Shown here: positions 44,998 through 55,482 of the stretch, piece after piece
Layout: each line of letters starts with the position of its first letter
Numbering within the stretch: position 1 is the stretch's first letter
Assembly (NCBI GenBank): GCA_007922195.1
Contig: ML682059.1
Coordinates: forward strand, 17,378,205-17,442,204
Source: Podocnemis expansa
Lineage: Eukaryota > Chordata > Testudines > Podocnemididae
Direction of reading: 5' to 3'
Length of the DNA stretch: 64,000 nt
Made by a program: the position numbers and the translations under genes
Notes under the pieces: generated by a model
What the model saw: the letters and a program-made list of their open reading frames with translations, nothing else
Told to the model about the DNA's origin: nothing
The model's database searches: none

Positions 44998-45083
44998 GGA
45001 TAGCGTAGTGGTTAAGAGCGCCGTAGTGGTTAATACCGACACCCTTTGATACGGGAGACCGGGGTTCAAATCCCGGTGGGTTC
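44998..45083 (+). promoter_or_regulatory. tRNA-like 5' head with pol III box A and box B
   Basis: TAGCGTAGTGG at 45001-45011 fits box A, and GGTTCAAATCC at 45063-45073 fits box B. The T-arm is a perfect 6-bp stem (ACCGGG with CCCGGT, 45058-45063 and 45072-45077) closing an 8-base loop. A CCC/GGG stem around TTTGATAC could mimic an anticodon arm. CGTAGTGGTTAA occurs twice (about 45004 and 45022), so the D-arm region is duplicated. The acceptor ends do not pair well, so this is not a normal tRNA gene. It resembles a SINE head and may act as an internal promoter; that role is inference. Confidence 0.6.
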
Positions 45084-45151
45084 CTATCTACTTTCCCAGT
45101 AGGGGTCCTTGGGCAAAAGACCCCCTAACGCCTCACTTGCCTACCTCGAAT

Positions 45152-48100
45152 ATGAGAGTGACACGAACTAGGAGAGTCATGCCGGCTCGGACGTCGCCCG
45201 GATTAACAAGGTCCGCGCCAGATGTTGGGGAACCAGGACAATCTGACGATAAGTGGGCTACTGGAACAAACCATGCATGGACGAGACAAGAGAACCTGGA
45301 ATTGATGGAATGCTACTACAACAGCAGACCTAATGATAGGGGATATATGAAACGTATGAGGGAACTATGGATGGACAGAAGACCTACATCCACACTAACT
45401 GAGAAACAGCTAGTTACCCAACGCTTCAACATAGTAAAGAGGCAGCTGCTCTCACAACTGGAGATAGACCAACTGCATGTTACCTCCCACACTCAAGAAG
45501 AAGCCCCAGAAGAACAACTAGATGTGCAGCCACCACCTGAAGCTGGAACTTCACTGCCACCCCCTCCATTACAGAACACAGCAGCTGATATGAGGCATAA
45601 GATCATGGATAAACTAGCTACAGTCAACCCTCGAGACCGATTACCAAGGCTCGTGGGAGAAGTACCATCAGATAGTATGCTAGAAGATGCCAATAGAGCC
45701 CTAATGACAATTCCTACTACCACCATCACTGAAACCAATGAACTGGTATATGCGACAGCCTCTGTAATCCTGGAGATGCTTGGCTACATGATCAAGAAGA
45801 ACAGCAATACATACCCTCCCTGGAAAATGAGGTTGGAGGATAAGATCAAGGCAACCCGGAGAGAAGTTAGCCGGCTGGTGGAACTACAGAAGGGTGTAGA
45901 GATTAAGGATAAGACTCGGCTACTGAGAAAATACAAGGGCCTGACTCCATCTGAAGCCCTAGAGACTGCTAAGCAAAGGCTCACAGCACTGGCCACCAGG
46001 CTAAGGAGATACACTAGAGAAGCAGAGGCCAAAAAGATAAATGCCCTGTTCTCCAAAGAACCATCCAAGGTGTACTCCCAACTGCAGTGCAACAACACAA
46101 TAACAGCAGAGCCACCAACAGCAGAAACTGAACAGTACTGGAAGAACATCTGGGAGAAAGAGAAGACTCATAACACCAGTGCAAAGTGGCTGCAGGACCT
46201 GAGAACAGACCACAGCAATCTCCCAGAACAGGAACCAGTCACCATCACAATAGCCGACATCCAACAGCGGGTCAAGAACATGAAGAGCTGGACAGCACCT
46301 GGCCCGGACATGATCCACACCTACTGGCTAAAGAAACTAACAGCAGTGCATGAACGCCTAGCAGCACAGATGAACCAGCTGCTAGCAGCAGGCTCCCACC
46401 CAGACTGGCTAACACAAGGAAGGACAGTGCTGATCATGAAAGACCCCCAAAAGGGAACAGCACCATCCAACTACCGGCCAATAACCTGCCTCCCCACAAC
46501 ATGGAAAGTCCTATCAGGCATCATAGCCGCCAAGCTACAGGACCACGTGGGCCAGTACATGAGCACAGCTCAGAAGGGCATTGGGAACAACACCAGAGGC
46601 TCAAAACACCAGCTGCTCATAGATAGAGCAGTCACCCAAGACTCAAGGTCTAGACAGACCAATCTGAGCACAGCCTGGATTGACTACAGGAAAGCCTACG
46701 ACTCAATGCCGCACACATGGATCTGTGAATGTCTGGCGCTATACAAAGTCAACAGGACACTAAGGACCTTCCTCAAGAACTCAATGGGACTGTGGAAGAC
46801 AACGCTGGAAGTCAACTCAAGACAGCTTGCACAAGTGGCCATCAAGTGCGGCATATACCAAGGTGATGCGCTGTCCCTGCTGCTGTTCTGCATTGGCTTG
46901 AACCCCCTCAGCCAGATAATCACAAGGACTGGCTATGGATACAAGTTCAAGAGTGGAACTACCATCAGCCACCTCCTCTACATGGATGACATCAAGCTGT
47001 ATGCTAAGAATGAACGAGACATCGACTCGCTAATCCACCTGACACGGATCTACAGTGAGGATATTGGGATGTCATTCGGACTGGAGAAGTGTGGCCGGAT
47101 GGTAGTAAAGAGAGGAAAGGTAGTCAAGACTGATGGGGTGGAACTACCAGCAGGCCACATAGCAGACATACAGACCAGCTACAAGTACCTTGGCATCCCA
47201 CAGTCACATGGGACTCACGATGAGGAGGCAAGGAAGACAGCAACTTCCAAGTACCACCAAAGGATAAGACAGGTCCTGAAGAGCCAGCTCAATGGGAAGA
47301 ACAAGATCCACGCCATCAACAGGTATGCCCTGCCAGTCATCAGATACCCTGCCGGTATAGTGAGCTGGCCAAAGGAGGACATGGAGGCTGCCGATGTGAA
47401 GACCCGGAAGCTCCTCACAATGTACGGAGGTTTCCACCCCAAGTCCAACACCCAGAGACTGTACGCCAGCCGGAAAGAAGGTGGGCGGGGTTTGGTCAGT
47501 GTCAAAGCCACTGTCCTGGATGAAACCCAGAGCATCCAGGAGTACATCAGTAAGATGGCACCCAAAGATGAGCTGCTGAGAGAATGCCTCAGGCAGCAGC
47601 AGCAGACATGGGAGGAAGATCAAGCAGAAGAAGTGCCATGGCAAGACAAGACCCTGCATGGAATGTACCATCGACAGATAGCTGAGGTGGCTGACATTGG
47701 GAAATCCTACCAGTGGCTGGAAAGGGCTGGACTGAAAGACAGCACTGAGGCACTGATCATAGCAGCACAAGAACAGGCACTGAGCACCAGATCCATTGAA
47801 GCAGGGGTCTACCACACTAGACAGGACGCAAGGTGCAGACTGTGCAGAGAGGCCTCAGAGACAGTCCAACACATAGTGGCAGGATGTAAGATGCAGGCAG
47901 GAACAGCATACACTGAACGGCACAACCAAGTAGCTGGCATTGTGTACAGGAACATCTGCACAGTGTATGGGCTAGACCCTCCCAAGACCAGATGGGAGAT
48001 CCCACAGAAGATCGTGGAGAATAACAGGGCTAAGATCCTGTGGGACTTCCAGATCCAGACAGACAGGCAGGTACTGGCCAATCAACCAGACATCGTGCTA

Positions 48101-48409
48101 ATAGACAAGGACCAGAAGACAGCGGTGGTGATAGATGTAGCAGTGCCAAGTGACAGCAACATCAGGAAGAAGGAGTATGAGAAGCTGGAGAAGTACCAGG
48201 GCCTGAAAGAGGAACTAGAGCGGATGTGGAAAGTGAAGGCCAAAGTGGTCCCGGTGGTGGTAGGAGCACTCGGGGCTGTGACTCCTAAGCTGGGAGAGTG
48301 GCTCCACCAGATCCCAGGGACAACATCAGAGCTCTCTGTCCAGAAGAGTGCAGTGCTAGGAACAGCTAAGATACTGCGCAGAACCCTCAAACTCCCAGGC
48401 CTCTGGTAG
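45152..48409 (+). CDS. R4/Dong-like retrotransposon protein: Myb-like, RT, CCHC finger, restriction-like endonuclease
   Basis: The first ATG of the open frame is at 45152, giving 1,085 residues to TAG at 48407-48409; the frame is open a few codons upstream. Residues ~41-105 (AWTRQENLELMECYY ... KQLVTQRFNIVKRQLL) look like a Myb-type helical DNA-binding module. A Pro/Gln/Glu-rich linker follows. The RT domain shows KSWTAPGPDMIH, NYRPITCLPTTWKVLS, STAQKGI, WIDYRKAYDSMPHTW, IYQGDALSLLLF and the catalytic YMDD at 610-613, then GMSFGLEKC. The finger is C895-x2-C898-x8-H907-x4-C912. The endonuclease core is PDIVLIDKD (D980) with VVIDVAVP (D995), followed by a KKEYEKLEKY helix. Such proteins nick a chosen target and prime cDNA synthesis there. 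No key residue looks lost and there is no internal stop. Clade by motif recall; the N-terminal domain name is tentative. Confidence 0.85.
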   Translation: MRVTRTRRVMPARTSPGLTRSAPDVGEPGQSDDKWATGTNHAWTRQENLELMECYYNSRPNDRGYMKRMRELWMDRRPTSTLTEKQLVTQRFNIVKRQLLSQLEIDQLHVTSHTQEEAPEEQLDVQPPPEAGTSLPPPPLQNTAADMRHKIMDKLATVNPRDRLPRLVGEVPSDSMLEDANRALMTIPTTTITETNELVYATASVILEMLGYMIKKNSNTYPPWKMRLEDKIKATRREVSRLVELQKGVEIKDKTRLLRKYKGLTPSEALETAKQRLTALATRLRRYTREAEAKKINALFSKEPSKVYSQLQCNNTITAEPPTAETEQYWKNIWEKEKTHNTSAKWLQDLRTDHSNLPEQEPVTITIADIQQRVKNMKSWTAPGPDMIHTYWLKKLTAVHERLAAQMNQLLAAGSHPDWLTQGRTVLIMKDPQKGTAPSNYRPITCLPTTWKVLSGIIAAKLQDHVGQYMSTAQKGIGNNTRGSKHQLLIDRAVTQDSRSRQTNLSTAWIDYRKAYDSMPHTWICECLALYKVNRTLRTFLKNSMGLWKTTLEVNSRQLAQVAIKCGIYQGDALSLLLFCIGLNPLSQIITRTGYGYKFKSGTTISHLLYMDDIKLYAKNERDIDSLIHLTRIYSEDIGMSFGLEKCGRMVVKRGKVVKTDGVELPAGHIADIQTSYKYLGIPQSHGTHDEEARKTATSKYHQRIRQVLKSQLNGKNKIHAINRYALPVIRYPAGIVSWPKEDMEAADVKTRKLLTMYGGFHPKSNTQRLYASRKEGGRGLVSVKATVLDETQSIQEYISKMAPKDELLRECLRQQQQTWEEDQAEEVPWQDKTLHGMYHRQIAEVADIGKSYQWLERAGLKDSTEALIIAAQEQALSTRSIEAGVYHTRQDARCRLCREASETVQHIVAGCKMQAGTAYTERHNQVAGIVYRNICTVYGLDPPKTRWEIPQKIVENNRAKILWDFQIQTDRQVLANQPDIVLIDKDQKTAVVIDVAVPSDSNIRKKEYEKLEKYQGLKEELERMWKVKAKVVPVVVGALGAVTPKLGEWLHQIPGTTSELSVQKSAVLGTAKILRRTLKLPGLW

Positions 48410-48480
48410 AGGACCCGAGGTTGAGGATGACACATACCACCCATAGGGGGTGAGAGAGGAATTTTTTTTTATATATATAT
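48410..48480 (+). other. 3' UTR and (TA)n flank of the R4/Dong-like element
   Basis: A short 3' UTR (CCACCCATAGGGGGTGAGAG, then a T-run) leads into ATATATATAT. The T-run followed by TA tract may be the priming junction. There is no AATAAA signal. Confidence 0.6.
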
Positions 48481-51400
48481 TTCTTTTTCAAAGTAATCCT
48501 GTGTAAAAATTAAATTTGAAATCATCACAAGCTATGTTAAGGCCTAAACTTGCTATAATTATTTTAATCATTTAATACATTTGAAAATTTCCTACATGAT
48601 TGAGCTCCCCCCTCAAAATGTTAGTTTCTTAATGGGAAATTTTTTAAAATTATGTAAAGAATCAGGGGAAGCATTTTTAACTTTTGAGGTTAACTCAGTC
48701 TTCATAAATATACCATAATGCCATGTACTGCATTAGCTAAGTATTGATGCTATTTTTAATCTTTATTATGGTAGTTACATTTTTGCAAATGTTTTTGTTA
48801 TACAAACAAACAAACAAAAAACCTTTTGCCTTAATTAGTTTTTGTTTCAGTTTCGGTAGCATATTCAGGAGAATATTTTTTCATGTGGACTAGTCCATTC
48901 AAAATTGAGAAACTGATAGGGAGTTGAAAAAGCAGGAAAGCTTGTTTTCTTCTTCCCGTCAGTGAATAAAAAACACGTAGGGAAAGATGAGATCCAGATT
49001 TTCAAAGGAATTTAATCACCAAAAGATGAAGGAAGGCACCTACTGAGATTTTCAGAAGCACGTAAGCTGGTTAGTCACATGATCCCCATTGGTTTCACGT
49101 CCTATCAACTTCTGTGGGAGTTAGGCACTGAACCTGCTTAGTTATTTTTGAAATTCCCACAAGGTATCCATCTGCATTTTTAGGTTTTTAAATGACTTTG
49201 TTTCTGGTCACCATGGAATAGATTTTCAATCAGTCAATTCACTAACTACAGATCATATCTCCTTTGTCTGATAAATCAACTGGTATTAAATACATAACAT
49301 GTTTTCATACACTTTCTTTTTTAATGTAGTCAGAACGTTTAAGGTTATTTTAGTGAATGAAAGCAAATTTAAAATGCTGTTTATCTATACAAATTCGGAG
49401 TAAATAAAAATCATCTAGTAAATGAGAAATATATCATTCACCATTTTCTAGCACACTAAACATGAAAAATAAGAACGTAAATAAATATCTATTAAGTGAC
49501 ATAGTTGCTTAAATAAATGTGTATTGAGATAGTTTAGCTTCCTGGTTAGCAAAAAAGTATGAAATTCAGGGTAAAGACTATATTTGGTTGCAAATCAGCA
49601 AGTTTTTATGCTTGTAACATTCACTTTCTTTAGAAATATAACTAAAAATCAAAAAGTTCAAAACAAGATTAAAACTGATTTAAATAAAAAATTGCTGCTT
49701 GGTGAAATAAATTATGATTACAATCAAGCCCTCTGCCTACTGTGGAAGGGCAAACCATGTAGAAGAGGAAGTAAAGTCAGGGTTGTGGTTCCTCCTCCCA
49801 ACAGCTCGCAGAGTGAAGTTCCCTAAAGAATAATGCTGCAGAAACTAGAAATGGATAATTTATTTTAATATGTTGTTCAGGGCATGGAAGCTGTTCATGA
49901 TTTTGTTTTGAATTTAAAAATAGAAGATGTTAACAAATCTTTTTTACAACTTTTTCAAAATGAGACAGTGTGAAGGGCCCCCACTCTGTCATGGATAAGA
50001 CTAAAACGCTCCTCTGAGTCTGTTCAGCACTTGTGGTACCCCTGCAAGGCTTGTTCAACCTGGAGGGACAGAAGCTTCAAAAGGCAAACCTGCCCCAGGA
50101 AGAGGTGATGAATAAAAAGAAGATTGCTTCACCTGAGAGACCTCTGACAACAGAGCCAGGTCAATTGAGGAGGTAATCATAGACTGCAAGCCCTGCTACC
50201 GAAGTTGTGCTGATTGATGATAAAGCAGTATGACCCAAGAGGAGAGGCAGAAGGTAAATAGAATTGGAAAGACCAAGCTTACAGAGCTGTGTCTTTATTC
50301 ATTTTCATCCAGACTTCTCCTCCCTTACAAGGGAAGGAGAGGGGAGACACTTTTTTTTTTTTTTTTTGGGCCTGTGTGTCTGACTCAGAGAACCTTTCAA
50401 GTGCTGTGAACTGAAGTGGAGGGACAAACTGAGGGGTAGGTCAAGGGAGCCTAGCCCCCCACCCCTCAAGTGTTTTGATGTTTTGTTTTAAAACAACATT
50501 TTCTAAATTAAATGTCATTTCAAATCAATGTTTGAAACATTTTGTTTGACCCGCATTATTCCTTTTTCCTTTCCATTTTTCATTTCAGCAGGAAAAAATG
50601 AAAATAAAATTTCTGCTTTGCTTTCAAATGGGCCTTGTCCCCCTTCTCCCCTTAGCTTTTCAGTTGGGTCACCAAATCAATTATTCTCTTATTTCTGGTA
50701 GGTATCCTCAGTGCACTCTATACCAATTAACTCCAGGGGGCAGCATGCCTCCCATTGCTTGTCTGAATGGCTGACTGCTCAGAGTCATGCCTGTTATGCA
50801 CAACTGACCCCTTAAGCAGAAAGGTAGGCTAGGTATAACACAAGTGTTTGTCTATTTAATGACTGATTCTTTGTGGTGTTTCCCTGCTGTTAATTCTTCT
50901 TAGATAACAATAATCCCCATAATGACAGCTGACAAAGAAAAGCAATGGTGAGGCATTTGGGGGGGGGGGGTTTTTTTTTTTTTTCATTTTTGTAACTTAA
51001 CGACACTGGAATTAAAACTCAAGGTGAATTCTGTGGCACAGAGGGTGGGAATGGTGTCAGAAGGATGGAAAAGAATGTACAGTGGCAGTGATTGAGCAAG
51101 CAAAACAAGTCCTAGGGCACAGGATGCTAGATGCAGGTGTTGGCGCCCTTCTCATTGCCCCTCTTTGACAATATAAATCCATTAGTTCTTTTGTATTGCT
51201 TGCTGTTTAAATATTCAAAATGTAAAGAAATCCAATTTTTTTGGCACAATTTCTATTCATGCACATAATGGCAGTGAATAAAAGCTTTTAAATCCTTAGG
51301 TGAGTGAGACATTACACCCTGATTTCTGAAGGTTTGAATTCCTTCACATTGGATGCATATTTCTAATATATAATTGTGAATATTTATAAATCCATTTGGA

Positions 51401-51651
51401 CAGAAACAAATTAATCCTACCACCTTAAAGAAAACAAATCTTCCATCAAAAGCTTATTCTTAGTAAATGTACACAAACTTTAATTAATACTTAGTAAACT
51501 TGTAGACTTAATGTTCAGAATAATAAAAATACAGCAAGAAATCATCAAGATAACATTTATTTTAAATTTTAGAAAACTGAAGATGTGTGTATATTTTTAT
51601 TTTGTTTATTTTAATCTGCTTATCATGACCCAAGATGCTTAATGTCATAAA
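48481..51651. other. No gene recognised
   Basis: AT-rich. An old repeat lies at about 48985-49160 (CCAGATTTTCAAAGGAATTT, TGAGATTTTCAGAAGCACGT, GTGGGAGTTAGGCAC). A GC-richer block at 49960-50470, with a T-run at 50351-50368, is an unassigned repeat-like stretch. G12 followed directly by T14 occurs at 50959-50984. Confidence 0.4.
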
Positions 51652-51659
51652 ATTTGCAA

Positions 51660-53245
51660 TTTCCAAAGGGATAGCCGTGTTAGTCCAGTACAGGGGAAAA
51701 AAAAACAAAACAAAACACCACCACACACACAACAAGAACAACCAAGGAGTCATGTGGCACTTTAAAACTAACCGATTTATTTTTTGCATGAGCTTTCATG
51801 GGAGAAAATCCCATTTCGTCAGATGCCTTGAAGATGGGTGAACTTACACAATGGAATGAATATAAATGCAAGCGGGTGTAAAGCATAGGATCAGGTCATA
51901 CAGTAACAGCAAATCAGAACAGTTGTTAGGTTCAAACCATGGGAAGCTTGAAGTCAAATTACCTTTTGTAATAGGAAAAGAACCCATAGGCTCAATCCAA
52001 TCCTGCTTTCACACAATTTAGTTAGCATATTAATTCAAGATCAGCTGTTTCTCTTTGAAGTCTGCATGTCCCAGTCACCTCTCTGACAACAGTCATTAAC
52101 AAATCATTTATCAAGTGATAAGAAAGATGGAAGTGCTGAGCAACTTTTTTTTTTTGTGATTTCTAATATCAACTCTATGTTCATTTATTCTTTTGTGCAG
52201 GGATCATCCTGTTTGTCCAATGTGTAAGGTCTTGGGGCATTTCTGGCACATGATGGCCTAGACCACATTAGTAGATGAGCAGGTAAATGAGCCTTTGATG
52301 GAGTAGCAGGCTTGATTAGGACCTATGATGGTGTCTGGTGTGTAGATATGTGGGCAGACTTGGCAGCATGGTTTTTTGCAAGGGTGTGTGCCTGCTTCAA
52401 TGTTCTTATTGTTAGATCTGTAGTTGCTGGTGAGTATCTGGTTAAGATTAGGGGGCTGCCTATAAGCAAGGAGTGGTCTGTCTCCTAATGCTTGAGAGAG
52501 AGGGATCATCTTTTAGAATAGGCTGTAGGTCCTTAAGGATCTTTTGCAGAGGTCTGACTTGAGGATTGTATGTGGTGACTAGTGGTGTTCTGTTGTTTTC
52601 TTTCTTGGGTCTCTCCTGTAGTAGATGATTTCGGGGAACCCGTCTAGCTCCGTCAATTTGTTTTCTTACTTCCCCAGGTGGGTACTGTAGTTTCAAGAAT
52701 GCTTGATAGAGATCCTCAAGATGTCTGTCTGTCTGAGGGATCAGAGTAGATGCAGTTTTATCTTAGGTCTTGGCTATAGACAATGGATCGTGGGTGTGTT
52801 TAGGATCGAGGGATGTAGGTAAAACCAGTTGCTGAGCACTTCCATCTCTCTAATCACTCAATAAATGTTTTGTTAACCACCATCATCATTAATGTGACTG
52901 GGACATCCAGACTTCAAAGAGAAACAGCTGAACTCAAATTAATATACAAACTAAATTCTGTGAAAGCAGGATCGAATCGAGACTATGGGTTCTTTTCCCA
53001 TTACAAAAGGTAATTTGACTTCAGGCTTCCCATGGTTTGAACCTAACAACTGTTCTGATTTGCTGTTACTGTATGACCTGATCCTATCTTTTACACCCCC
53101 TTGCATTTATTTTCATTCCATTCTTTAAGTTCACCCCTCTTCAAAGCATCTGACGAAGTGAGATTTTCTCCCATGAAAGCTCATGCGAAAAATAAATCTG
53201 TTAGCCTTAAAGTGCCATACAACTCCCTGGTTTTTTTGCTATAAT
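51660..53245 (-). mobile_element. Penelope-like element with inverted terminal copies
   Basis: The minus-strand body (C-terminal coding part, 52740-52150, then the 3' tail to 51660) is preceded on its 5' side by an inverted copy of the same tail (about 52880-53245, plus orientation). Shared blocks include AACTGTTCTGATTTGCTGTT, ACTGTATGACCTGATCCTAT and TCTCCCATGAAAGCTCATGC. ATTTGCAA flanks both sides (51652-51659, 53246-53253), a possible 8-bp target duplication. Inverted or direct terminal copies are known for Penelope-like elements. The element is 5'-truncated in coding terms. Confidence 0.75.
52150..52740 (-). pseudogene. Penelope-like RT C-terminus and GIY-YIG endonuclease
   Basis: The minus-strand frames give RTPLVTTYNPQVRPLQKILK, then (after a shift) ALGDRPLLAYRQPPNLNQIL, GTHPCKKPCCQVCPHI and GSFTCSSTNVV. 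There is then a TAG where the family has Tyr, followed by AIMCQKCPKTLHIGQTG, a second stop, and SLHKRINEHRVDIRNH. The order (RT thumb/linker with a CxxxxC-type cluster, then GIY-YIG with the HIG/YIG motif and R-x-N-x-H) is characteristic of Penelope-like elements that carry an endonuclease. Two stops and one frameshift make it dead. Confidence 0.75.
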
Positions 53246-53253
53246 ATTTGCAA

Positions 53254-54567
53254 CTGAAATTACTTTCAATAACAAATTAATATTATTGTCCAAATGACAC
53301 CTACCCATAAATTTCTTTGTCCTGTCAAAATTAAGAACATTAAAAAAAAAAAAAAACAAAACCTAATGCTCTGAATGACATCATTCCTTCCCTCCTACAA
53401 AGACACAGGGAAAAGAAAGGCTATCCTTGTATCATGTCCAGAACATCAACAAATCCGACTTTTGTTATAGCAGAAAAGGAAATGAATACTAAAGTTGGGT
53501 CTTTTCTTGGAGAATATACTGCTGGCACCCATCTCTTTTTAAGTCAAAAAGTTACTAAGTTAAATGCTTCCAAAGATGACAGCTGCTATGATATAACATA
53601 ATGAGAGAAGCACTATCTTAACTAGCCCATGTCCTAACCATTTATGACTTTATAGGACAGAATTATCACTATTTTCACTTCTGTAAGGAAACAGAACAGT
53701 CAGATTTCTGTAATACGATGAGTGTGTAGTATTTCTTGCACAATATGCAATTGCAGTTTGATTAAGAAAATATTCTTAAGGTGAAGCTCATAAATCTAAG
53801 AAAAAGGTAATTAGTGCATAGACAATAGATATAAATTCCCCACAATTACCTCTGCCCGGGGTCCCAAGAGGATGGATACTCATTCCTGCACCACTCACAC
53901 CTTTTTCTGTACCTCCAAATGTCATAGCTTCAAAATCTTTATTTTGCAACTCTGCAGGGCAAGAAATGAGACTATTAAACATTTCACAAAGTGATCATTC
54001 CTTATCTGACCTCTCAGTCCTTGTCCTCAGTGGAAAGCTGCACAAGATCTTCAAAATGTGAGCATGGGAACTGAAATTCATAACTCTGTTGGACACCAGA
54101 ATTCACGGGTTTAAGAAAGAGAATGGTTTTATAACCCATTACAACAATTGTTAATGCTTCCAGCTTCTTACTTTCCTTCCATTGTCCTTCAACTGCAAAG
54201 ATGTTAATTGTTCACTTCATTGTAAGCGGTTTCCTACAAGACATGTGAACCCCTTATGCTCAACATGTACCACCTTGTGTTTAACGTGGACACTCTAGTT
54301 TTCTTCCCCAAAGCTAAAGACCTCTGTGAAGTTTAACCTTTCCATTAACAGAAATTGGTTGCATAAAAATATTACCTCAACCACCTTGACTTCCTCACAT
54401 CGGGGGATCACTACCTGCACAAAAACACATTAAACAAAACATTTTTATGTCTACTGATACTATTTTTTGTCTACTAATTCTTTCTTATGTCTACTAATTC
54501 ACAAGAAATGTCTCTTTCTTTACATACACATATAACCCTGTTCATATATGTTTTTACCCTGCAAATA
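53254..54567. other. No gene seen
   Basis: AT-rich, with an A-run at 53342-53356. No recognised element. Confidence 0.5.
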
Positions 54568-54575
54568 GTTTAGGC

Positions 54576-54987
54576 CAGTGGTTCCCAAACTGTGGCCCAG
54601 GGACCCTGAGCGGTCAACGGACATGTTGCAGGTGGTCTGCGGAGCCTCTCCCTACCAGGGCTGGAATCCAGCTACTGACCCAATGCTCCCTGCTAGGGCT
54701 GCCTTTCCCCTCCTGTGGCTGGATCCCGGCAGGGGGATGGGGCCGCAGCAGCTCCCTGACAGGGGCAAGGGCAGGGGGCCATAGCTGCCATGGCTTGGCT
54801 CCCCAGCAGCGTGGGGCATGGTGGTGGCAGCGCTGCTCGTCAACTGTCCCAGTGGTGGCACCAGAGTGGTGTGGATCAGAGTCCGTCCTCGCAGCCCAGC
54901 TTACATAATTGGCCAGGGGGTCCACAGAGATTTTTTTTTTTGTTGTTAAAAAGGGGTCCCCAGCCTGAAGAAGGTTGGGAACCACTG
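54576..54987. mobile_element. hAT-type MITE (412 bp)
   Basis: It starts CAGTGGTTCCCAAACTGTGG and ends AAGGTTGGGAACCACTG, a long terminal inverted repeat typical of Charlie-like hAT MITEs. The flanks are GTTTAGGC (54568-54575) and GTCTAAGC (54988-54995), an 8-bp duplication with two changes. The GC-rich interior is non-coding. Confidence 0.85.
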
Positions 54988-54992
54988 GTCTA

Positions 54993-55479
54993 AGCTATGT
55001 CCACACTTAGGTAGTTAAATCAATTTCAGTTAAAATGACTGAATAAGATCACTATAAAATCATTAAATTGATTTAAGCTAAATCAATTTAATATGTCCCC
55101 ACTAGAAACTCAAATTAAATGATCATGTCCATGGGCAGGGCTTGGTAGTTCAATTTAGGGGAGGCACACAATGGGAGGTGTGGCAACATGTCCCCCTAGA
55201 AGGGCAATGCTACCATCTGATAAATAGAAAAAGGACAGCACCCTGGGAAGAAGAAGGGCAAAAGTGTTAAATAGAAATAATAGTTAAATCAAAATAACAG
55301 TTTTGATTTGACTGTCATTTCAATATAATACTAGGTTTTATTACATCAAAATGACTTTTCTTATTTTGAAACAAGGGAGCTCCTTATTTAGAAATAAGAA
55401 AACAGTGTGTGGACATGCAATCTTTTAAATTGAAATAATCTGCATTATTTCAATTTAAAGACTAAGTGTGGATATACCC
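54993..55479. mobile_element. Harbinger-type MITE next to the hAT element (487 bp)
   Basis: Ends are AGCTATGTCCACACTT and GTGTGGATATACCC, with CTA at 54990-54992 and 55480-55482. Subterminal units are TTAAATTGATTTAAG and AAATCAATTTAA. The block GGGAGGTGTGGCAACATG at 55169-55186 is shared with the autonomous Harbinger near 24,638. The palindromes are strongly decayed, so this is an old copy. Confidence 0.75.
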
Positions 55480-55482
55480 CTA

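Larger units (their letters stand above)
44998..48470 (+). mobile_element. R4/Dong-like non-LTR retrotransposon, apparently full length
   Basis: A 3.47-kb unit between TA tracts. In order it has a tRNA-like 5' region (44998-45083), a short 5' UTR with a CCTTGGGCAAAAGACCC-type stretch, one long uninterrupted ORF, and a ~60-bp 3' UTR ending GAGAGAGGAATTTTTTTTT. The ORF carries a single central RT domain, a C-terminal CCHC finger and a restriction-like endonuclease, the architecture of the early-branching R2/R4-type LINEs and not of CR1, L1 or L2. There is no poly(A) tail. The intact frame and the simple flanks suggest a recent insertion. Confidence 0.8.

Noticed and set aside
44994..45083. Functional tRNA gene
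   Set aside because: Box A and box B are present, but the D-arm is duplicated, the T-loop has 8 bases and the acceptor ends do not pair. It is treated as a tRNA-like head.
45137..45151. Upstream non-ATG start for the retrotransposon ORF
   Set aside because: The longer frame begins at TTG. The first ATG at 45152 is the more likely start in a eukaryote, though upstream initiation cannot be excluded.
45493..48444. Minus-strand frames under the R4/Dong-like ORF
   Set aside because: These are shadows of the strong plus-strand coding frame.
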